Source: CALKWS01 sp051020515 (lineage in GTDB: Bacteria; Actinomycetota; Actinomycetes; Actinomycetales; Beutenbergiaceae). Taken from it: a stretch of 64,000 bases of DNA. The notes under the pieces are model-generated. The model searched no databases. It saw only the letters and a program-made list of their open reading frames with translations, and was not told where the DNA came from. The position numbers and the translations under genes were made by a program. How positions within the stretch are numbered: position 1 is the first letter of the stretch; the number at the start of each line of letters is the position of its first letter. Below are positions 54,855 through 61,229 of the stretch, piece by piece. The stretch spans positions 3,906,001-3,970,000 of the forward strand of contig NZ_CP194857.1 in NCBI RefSeq assembly GCF_051020515.1, written 5' to 3'.

Positions 54855-55769
54855 TCGATCAGGCTCCGCCCGGTCAGCCGCAGGAAGACGTCCTCCAGGC
54901 TGGACCGGCGCACCAGCGTGGCCGCCGGGTGGATGCCGCGTGCGGTCACCGTCTCCAGGGGCCGCGTCGCCGTCGCGGACGTAGAGCAGGACCCGGTCGG
55001 CGAGCACCTCGACGCGATCGGCGAGATCGCGCACCTGGCCGACGACGTCGTCGTCGTGTTCGGCGAACCGCAGTTCCAGCACCTCCCGGGAGGCGTGCTG
55101 GGCGATCAGGGAGCGCGGTGAACCCTCGGCCACGATCCGTCCGGCGTCCATCACCACCAGTCGGTCGCAGAGTTGTTCGGCCTCGTCCATGTAGTGAGTG
55201 GTCAGCACCAGGGTGACCCCGGAGCGCTTGAGCTGTAACAGGCGCTGCCACAGGTTGTGCCGGGCCTGCGGGTCCAACCCGGTGGTGGGCTCATCCAGCA
55301 GCAGCAGGCGCGGTTCGTTGATCAGGGCACGAGCGATGGTCAGGCGCCGCTTCATCCCGCCGGACAGGCTCTCGACGACGGCGTCGGCCTTGTGGGTCAG
55401 ATCGGCGAACTCCAGCAGCGGGCCGGCCCGGCGGGCGGCTTCGGCGCGGGACAGCCCGAAGTAGCGACCGTACACGAGGAGGTTCTCGGCGACCTTGAGT
55501 TCGGTGTCCAGCCAGTCCTGCTGCGGGACCACGCCCAGTTGGGCGCGGATGTCCGGGCCGTCGCCGGCCGGGTCCATCCCGAGCACGCGTAGGGTGCCGC
55601 CGCTCACCGGCGAGGTGCAACCGATCATCCGCATCGCCGAGGTCTTGCCCGCCCCGTTCGGTCCCAGGAAGCCGAAGGACTCCCCCGCCTCCACCGTGAC
55701 GTCGATGCCATCCACGGCGGTGAAGTCACCGAAGGTCTTGACCAGGTTGCGGGCTTCGATGAGGGGCAT
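54851..55769 (-). CDS. ABC-2 exporter ATPase (one frameshift)
   Basis: ATP-binding subunit of the NodI/DrrA type. Walker A LGPNGAGKTSAMRMI, Q-loop LGVVPQQDWLDTELKV, signature LSGGMKRRLTIARAL, Walker B LLLLDEPTTGLDPQ and switch His VLTTHYMDEAEQL. A surplus G in the run 54958-54961 shifts the frame after VRDGDAA; removing it gives the normal DrrA-like tail SSLEDVFLRLTGRSLIE and 305 residues. I chose the ATG of MPLIEARNLVKTF; a GTG three codons upstream is also possible. Confidence 0.88.
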
Positions 55770-55827
55770 GCCTGGCACTGTAGGACATCGTCGGCACTGC
55801 TAGCAACCTACCTTGCTTGCCTGGGCG

Positions 55828-56952
55828 TCATCGCCATGCCGGGTATCCGGGCAGGTTCAGCGCACCGTTCCCACCCCACTCCCGCAGTGCCCGGGTGATC
55901 GCCTCATCGGCCGCCGCGGCGGTATCGGGGAAGTCATCGGCGGCCTCGGCGATCACCTGGCGCCACCGGCTCACCAGCAGTTGGCGATGATTCGGCGCCA
56001 GCGCACCGGCGGGTCCGATGCTGGCCACCTTGGTCCGGGCCGAAGGAAGCAGCCACGCGGCCGAGACCACGGTGAAGATGACGACGGCGCCGCGCACCTG
56101 AGCGGGCCAGTGCGGGTCGGTCGCGAGCTGGGGAAGCTGCCCCGACGCGCCCGCGGTGAACTCGGCCAGCATCGCCTCGCGCAACCCCGACGGCGGAGTG
56201 AACACGCACCAGCAACTGCTGAACGGCTGCAGTGCGTAGGCGGCGTCGATGGCTACCGGATGTACCGCGGTGCCCTCGGTATCCAGGAAGCGCACCGCAG
56301 GTTCGGTCAGCACCGCGTTGTCCGGGCAGGTGTCTCCGGCTGAGATCACCTCGCGGGTGGAGTCGCCGAGCAGCGCTGTGAGCGCCTCGGAGATCTCGGC
56401 CCGCGCCGCCTCGGCGTGGCGCACGCCCCAGTCCGCCATCGCATCGAGCCCAGCGCCCGGCAGCGCGGCAATCAGGCGGCGGTTGGTCTCCTCGGCCGGG
56501 CCCAGGTCGGCGCGGAACTGCGCCAGCACGTCGGGATCGGCCACCACGTGGCCGCCCAGCGCCCGGGCCCAGCGCAGGCAGGCGGCCCAGGCCGCACCCG
56601 GGTCGTCACGCACGAGCAGGTCCGCCAGGGTGGGGGCCGCGCCGATGTCCTCCATCACCAAGGTGGTGTTCGGGGCGTCCTCGGCGAGCAGGGCCGGGGT
56701 ACCCGGCAGGTAGCGCAGCCCGGCGCGTTCGCGCAGGAAGCCCTCGGTGTGGGCGCCCGCGCCGGCATCGGCTTCGTCCGGGGAGCCACCCTCCGGGGCC
56801 AGGAAGGTCTTGACGACCACGCTGCTCCCCCACTGCGCCGGTGCCTGGTTCACCCGGTGCCGGCTCACCCGGGAGCGAGCAGAGCCACCCAGTTCGGTGC
56901 CGGGAGCCAGGTCGATGTCGTCGGGAAGATTCGGCGGGAGCACGGTGGACAC
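55828..56952 (-). CDS. Aminoglycoside phosphotransferase-fold protein
   Basis: Predicted small-molecule kinase of 374 residues with a GTG start. The nucleotide-binding lobe has WGSSVVVKTFLAP and TTLVMEDIGAAP. The catalytic loop reads SAGDTCPDNAVLT: the Asp and Asn of the HGDxxxxN motif are kept while the His is Ala. The metal-binding Asp is in FLDTEGTAV. Substrate unknown; there is no reason to assume antibiotic resistance. It is downstream of DUF3046 by 52 bases on the same strand. Confidence 0.8.
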   Translation of the reverse strand: MSTVLPPNLPDDIDLAPGTELGGSARSRVSRHRVNQAPAQWGSSVVVKTFLAPEGGSPDEADAGAGAHTEGFLRERAGLRYLPGTPALLAEDAPNTTLVMEDIGAAPTLADLLVRDDPGAAWAACLRWARALGGHVVADPDVLAQFRADLGPAEETNRRLIAALPGAGLDAMADWGVRHAEAARAEISEALTALLGDSTREVISAGDTCPDNAVLTEPAVRFLDTEGTAVHPVAIDAAYALQPFSSCWCVFTPPSGLREAMLAEFTAGASGQLPQLATDPHWPAQVRGAVVIFTVVSAAWLLPSARTKVASIGPAGALAPNHRQLLVSRWRQVIAEAADDFPDTAAAADEAITRALREWGGNGALNLPGYPAWR

Positions 56953-57004
56953 CGGTTCACTAGGACAGCGCCGGAAGCCGGATGTGCGGATTCGCCGCGT
57001 GAGA

Positions 57005-57229
57005 TTACCGCTTGCGCGCCTGAGGTTGGCGGTGGTGCCAACGCACGTGCTCGGGCAGGTCGTTGACCACGCAGATCGCCGCCCAGACCTCGCGCGGGGA
57101 CGTGCCCTGGTCCAGGGCCTCCTGCGCCGTCCGCCCACCCAGTGGCCCCAGCACCATGTCCTTGGCCAGCGATGCGGCATAACTGCCGAAGGTGTCGGTC
57201 ATGGCGGACCAGAATTCCGAATGCTTCAC
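57005..57229 (-). CDS. DUF3046 family protein
   Basis: Actinobacterial protein of 74 residues, unknown function, characteristically encoded near recA. It begins VKHSEFWSAMTDTFGSYAASLAKDMVL and continues LGGRTAQEALDQGTSPREVWAAIC, the DUF3046 core, then the basic end HRQPQARKR. The GTG start was chosen because homology begins there; the longer open frame would run through the divergent sugar-transport promoter. Confidence 0.88.
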   Translation of the reverse strand: MKHSEFWSAMTDTFGSYAASLAKDMVLGPLGGRTAQEALDQGTSPREVWAAICVVNDLPEHVRWHHRQPQARKR

Positions 57230-57260
57230 CCGCGCAACCTTATGAGGCCGGGTCAAGGCG

Positions 57261-57301
57261 TTGACAGTCGGACGTCTCGCTTCTAGCGTGTAATCGATTA
57301 C
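57261..57301 (+). promoter_or_regulatory. Promoter with overlapping LacI-type operator for the sugar ABC operon
   Basis: A consensus -35 TTGACA (57261-57266), 17-base spacer and -10-like TAGCGT (57284-57289) are followed at once by the perfect 12-base palindrome GTAATCGATTAC (57290-57301), covering the expected transcription start. The palindrome is a typical LacI-family operator with a central CG. It lies 92 bases before the binding-protein gene. No LacI-family gene occurs in the window. Confidence 0.85.
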
Positions 57302-57392
57302 TCGCACAGTCTGGATACCTGCCGCTGTGTGACGGCATCGGTTTCACCGCGATGTCACTGACCGACTGGCAACCTCCTTCTGGAGTCGATCG

Positions 57393-58736
57393 ATGACGAC
57401 GACAATGAGCCGACGAAACGCGCTCCGCCTGGGAGCCGGCGCACTCGGCAGCCTCGGCGCAGCCTGGGCGCTGAGCAGTTGCTCTGACGCCTCGGCCTCA
57501 CGGCCGATGCAGTTCTGGAACAACTATTCCCCCCAGCGTGCGGGCGATCCGAACGTGATCGCCCAGAGCGACTGGTTCCTGAACGCCACCAGACGCTGGG
57601 CGGAGGCGGGCGAGCGCCCGGTGGACATGGTGCACATCCCCGGGTACACCGATCCCACCAACACCCGGATCACCACCGCCTTTGCCGCCGACGAGGGCCC
57701 GGACATCTTCCTGATCTCCCCCGGCGACTTCCTGCGCTACTACAACGGCGGCGTGCTCACGGACCTGACGCCATACCTGACGCAAGAGGCTATCGACGAC
57801 TTCTACCCCGACGCGCTGGCAACCCGGATGGTCGACGGGCGCGTGTACGGCCTACCGATGGAGCAGGAACCCCTCGCAATCTTCTACGACATCGCCGCGT
57901 TCGAGGAGGCCGGGTTGGCCGAGGGCGACCTGCCGAGCACCTGGGATGACATGCTCGGCCTCGGCCGGGAACTCACCGGTGGCCAGCGTGCCGGTCTGGT
58001 CCTCGATACCACCCCGAGTTACTACCAGAACTTCACCTTCTACCCGTGGATATGGCAGGGCGGCGGGGACGTGATCGATCCCGCAAGCGGCACACCGCAC
58101 TTCGACTCCGACGCCGCCGTGCAGGCCCTGAGCCTGTTCCAGGAGGCCGTGCAATCCGGTGCCTCACCGCGCACATTGCCGGCCGGGGGCGACCTGGTCA
58201 GCGCCTTCACCAACGGGTACGCGGCTATGTGGCAGACAGGCATCTGGCAGGTCGAGGCGATGCGGCAGAACGCCCCCGACCACCCTTACGGCATCTTCCA
58301 ACTCCCGTCCCCGCCCGGTGGGCAGTCGGTCACCGCGCTAGGCGGGTGGGCATTCGTAGTGAACAGCCGTGGGGTGGATCCCGACGCCGCAGCCCGCTTC
58401 ACGGTCGAGTTGATGGGAACGATGAGTGAGAGGTCCATCGGCGCAGCGGTGGAATGGAACGGGCTGGCCAAGGGCAATATCCCGGCACGCCGCTCAGTGA
58501 CCCGGGCGATCGGCGACACCGGATCGTTCGAAAACCCGATTCTGCAGCAGTTCCGCGACGAGATCGTCCCCACCGGCCGGGGTGAGCCTCGCTACCCACC
58601 GGTTATCTACAAGGCCGTCTCCAACGCCATCCAGAACACCATGCTCGCCGGCGCCGAGGCGAACGAGCAGGCGCAGATCACTCAATCGGCGATCGAAAGT
58701 TACCTGGAAACATACGAAGGGGGCTCACTGATATGA
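57393..58736 (+). CDS. Carbohydrate ABC transporter substrate-binding lipoprotein
   Basis: Extracellular solute-binding protein family 1, 447 residues. The leader has a twin-arginine motif SRRNALRLGAG and lipobox LSSC (Cys about residue 30), so Tat export and lipid anchoring are predicted. The SBP fold shows FAADEGPDIFLISPGDFLRYY, GRVYGLPMEQEPLAIFYD, FYPWIWQGGGDVID and NGYAAMWQTGIWQVE. The sugar cannot be named from sequence. The stop overlaps the first permease (ATGA). Confidence 0.92.
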   Translation: MTTTMSRRNALRLGAGALGSLGAAWALSSCSDASASRPMQFWNNYSPQRAGDPNVIAQSDWFLNATRRWAEAGERPVDMVHIPGYTDPTNTRITTAFAADEGPDIFLISPGDFLRYYNGGVLTDLTPYLTQEAIDDFYPDALATRMVDGRVYGLPMEQEPLAIFYDIAAFEEAGLAEGDLPSTWDDMLGLGRELTGGQRAGLVLDTTPSYYQNFTFYPWIWQGGGDVIDPASGTPHFDSDAAVQALSLFQEAVQSGASPRTLPAGGDLVSAFTNGYAAMWQTGIWQVEAMRQNAPDHPYGIFQLPSPPGGQSVTALGGWAFVVNSRGVDPDAAARFTVELMGTMSERSIGAAVEWNGLAKGNIPARRSVTRAIGDTGSFENPILQQFRDEIVPTGRGEPRYPPVIYKAVSNAIQNTMLAGAEANEQAQITQSAIESYLETYEGGSLI

Positions 58737-59685
58737 GTTCACTGACGCTCTCGCGCACGGCCGGCCGTGAGTCGCCGGCCACCCCGTCGGCGACCGGTGG
58801 GAAGTCCGCACAAGCCCGCTGGGAACGCCGCGCAGCGTTCTGGTTCCTGCTTCCGGACTCCCTGGGACTGCTGGTCTTCGTGGCGCTCCCGATGGTGCTG
58901 GCCGTGGTACTGGGGTTCTTCCACATGGACGGCTTCGGCACCTTCGAGTTCGTGGGCGTGGACAACTACGTACGCATGGCCGGAGACCCACAGTTCTGGA
59001 ACAGCGTACGCATCACGCTGATCTACCTCGTAGCCGTGGTACCGGCGATCTACGTGATCGGGCTGGCTCTGGCGCTGCTGGTCCAGCAACGGTTCCCGTT
59101 CGTGGGCCTGGTTCGGAGTGCGCTGTTCGTGCCCTACGTGGTCAGCCTCGTCGTCGTCGCCATGGTCTGGGAGTTCATGCTCGCCGAGCGCACCGGGATC
59201 ATCTCCCGGGCCCTGAGTGGACTGGGCATCACCGATGTCTCCCTGCTCGGTGAACCCAGCCTGGCCCTGACCGCGGTGATCGTGGTGACCGTCTGGTTCC
59301 AGATGGGCTACTACATGGTGATCTTTCTCGCCGGGCTACAGGACATACCGGGCGAGTACTACGAGGCTGCCCGCATCGACGGAGCGAATGCGTGGCAGCG
59401 GTTCCTGCTGATCACTTCCCCGCTGTTGCGCCCCACCAGTTTCTTCGTCGTCATTACCGAACAGTCGCGGTCTTCACCGGCGGCTTGGACCTGATCTTCG
59501 TGCTCACCGGCGGCGGACCAGCCGGAGCGACCACGCTGTTGATCTTCTATGTCTACGAGCAGGCGTTCCTGTTCGGCGAACTGGGCTACGCGGCGGCGAT
59601 CGGCTCGGTACTGGTGTTGGTGCTGATGATCTGGTCCGGCCTAATGTTCGCCCTCACCCGCGGAGGACGGTTCGACAATGACTGA
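58733..59685 (+). CDS. Carbohydrate ABC transporter permease, MalF/UgpA type (one frameshift)
   Basis: CUT1-family membrane permease with six segments: FLLPDSLGLLVFVALPMVLAV first, and the EAA loop YYEAARIDGANAWQRFLLIT, which binds the ATPase. One base is missing near 59458-59462 after FFVVIT; restoring it gives VAVFTGGLDLIFVLTGGGPAGAT and the last segments, 317 residues. Uncorrected, the protein stops at 59494. Its end overlaps the second permease by 8 bases. Confidence 0.9.
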
Positions 59686-60562
59686 CACAGTCGCCCACCC
59701 AGACCACCAAGACCACACCGCGACCCCGCGACGACGGGTGCGGGTCGACAGCTTGTGGACCAAGCGGCGCACGATGATGCTGGCGCTCGGCCTGGTACTG
59801 GGGGCGTTGACCATCTTCCCGCTGGTGTGGATGGTATCTGGCTCCTTCAAGACCGCAGCCGACGTCTACAGCCTGGACCTGATCCCGGCCAGTCCCACCC
59901 TGGAGAACTTCACGTACGTCTTCACCGAGGTGCCATTTCTGCGATACATGGCCAACAGCCTGTTCGTGGCGGGCACGGTCACGGTGCTGGCGCTGTGGTT
60001 CCACTCGATGGCCGCCTACGCCCTCGCCCGTCTGAACTTCAAGGGCCGGGACACGATCTTCCTGATCATCTTCTCCACCCTGCTGGTGAGTCTGCCGGTG
60101 GTACTGATTCCCACATTCGTGGTGGTGCGCACGCTGGGTCTGGTGGACAGTTACGCCGGGCTGATCATCCCGGCCATCTTCAACGCCTTCGGCATCTTCC
60201 TGCTGCGCCAGTTCTACATCTCCCTTCCCAAGGAACTCGAGGAGGCCGCCCTGGTGGACGGAGCCAGTTACTGGCGGATATACGCGAACGTGATCCTGCC
60301 GCTGTCACGCCCGATACTGGCGGCGTTGGCTGTCTTCTTCTTCCTGGCGAACTGGAACTCCTTCGTCTGGCCGCTGACGATCACCTCGGATCCCAACCTG
60401 CGGGTGGTCCAACTCGGAATCGCAACCTTCCAACAGCAGTACACCGCGGACTGGAACTACATCCTGGCCGCCGCCACGGTGGCGGCGGCCCCGACTTTGC
60501 TGGTGTTCTTCTTCTTCCAGCGCCAGATCGTGGAGTCCATCAAGAGTGCTGGCTTCAAATGA
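59678..60562 (+). CDS. Carbohydrate ABC transporter permease, MalG/UgpE type
   Basis: Second CUT1 permease, 294 residues, six membrane segments beginning MMLALGLVLGALTIFPLVWMVSG. The EAA loop is LPKELEEAALVDGASYWRIYANVILPLSRP. The C-terminus FFQRQIVESIKSAGFK is the family hallmark. No ATPase gene follows; many actinobacterial CUT1 importers share one genome-encoded MsiK-type ATPase. A hairpin follows the stop. Confidence 0.94.
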   Translation: MTDTVAHPDHQDHTATPRRRVRVDSLWTKRRTMMLALGLVLGALTIFPLVWMVSGSFKTAADVYSLDLIPASPTLENFTYVFTEVPFLRYMANSLFVAGTVTVLALWFHSMAAYALARLNFKGRDTIFLIIFSTLLVSLPVVLIPTFVVVRTLGLVDSYAGLIIPAIFNAFGIFLLRQFYISLPKELEEAALVDGASYWRIYANVILPLSRPILAALAVFFFLANWNSFVWPLTITSDPNLRVVQLGIATFQQQYTADWNYILAAATVAAAPTLLVFFFFQRQIVESIKSAGFK

Positions 60563-60588
60563 GGCCTGATCCGTCGTCGAGGCGCACT

Positions 60589-60617
60589 GCCGGCGGGGTT
60601 GAGCAAGCCCCGCCGGC
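60589..60617 (+). terminator. Intrinsic terminator-like hairpin after the sugar ABC operon
   Basis: GCCGGCGGGG (60589-60598) pairs perfectly with CCCCGCCGGC (60608-60617), with possible extension into the nine-base spacer. It lies 27 bases past the second permease stop and 19 bases before the YbaK gene. No U-tract. Confidence 0.75.
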
Positions 60618-60635
60618 CCTGGTATCGAATGTGTC

Positions 60636-61175
60636 ATGACAACTGAACTGACCTGGTTGCGCGCCACCGAGCACTCCGACCTACTCGCCGAACCCACCCG
60701 CGCTGCATTGGCCGGCTGGCCCGGCGCCGAGGCCGTCCAGGTGGCCGAGATCGACCCTGCGATCGCCGACACCTCCGCCCTGGTCGCCGCGACCGACATC
60801 ACTCTGGAATCCAGCGCCAACTGCTTGGTGGTGCGGGCCCGGCGGTCCGGCACCGAGACCCTGGCCGCCGTCCTGGTCCTGGCTACCACGAAGGCGGACA
60901 TCAACACCGCGATCCGCAAGACGCTCGGGGCGCGCAAGTGCTCCTTCATGTCGATGGGCGCCGCGGTGGAGGCCACCGGGATGGAGTACGGCGGCATCAC
61001 TCCGATCGGACTCCCGCAGGACTGGCCGCTACTGATCGATGAGCGGGTGGTGGCCCAGGACCAGATCGTGATCGGCTCGGGGGTGCGCCGATCCAAAGTG
61101 CGCATGCCCGGCCCGCTCGCGCAACAGTTGCCCGGGGCCCAGGTGATCACCGACCTCGCGGTGCCGAGCGCCTGA
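60636..61175 (+). CDS. YbaK/EbsC-type aminoacyl-tRNA deacylase
   Basis: Free-standing editing domain of 179 residues, hydrolysing mischarged aminoacyl-tRNA; substrate (Cys-tRNA-Pro or other) not determinable. The family features are ITLESSANCLVVRARRSG, TLAAVLVLATTKADINTAIRKTLGARK, FMSMGAAVEATGMEYGGITPIGLP and VIGSGVRRSKVRMPG. The conserved lysine of this family may be the one in GARKCSF. It lies behind the sugar operon terminator and has its own start. Confidence 0.87.
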   Translation: MTTELTWLRATEHSDLLAEPTRAALAGWPGAEAVQVAEIDPAIADTSALVAATDITLESSANCLVVRARRSGTETLAAVLVLATTKADINTAIRKTLGARKCSFMSMGAAVEATGMEYGGITPIGLPQDWPLLIDERVVAQDQIVIGSGVRRSKVRMPGPLAQQLPGAQVITDLAVPSA

Positions 61176-61229
61176 GCCTCGGCCGGGGTCTCCGGGCGGG
61201 GTGTCGGTACCTACCGTCACAATAGGGCG

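Noticed and set aside
53988..55778. Apparent ABC ATPase-permease fusion of 596 residues
   Set aside because: A surplus G in a four-G run creates it. The correct frame gives the usual ATPase tail and a stop overlapping the permease ATG.
55828..56952. Antibiotic resistance gene (aminoglycoside phosphotransferase)
   Set aside because: Only the general fold is shared; the motif differs and the locus is a chromosomal core setting.
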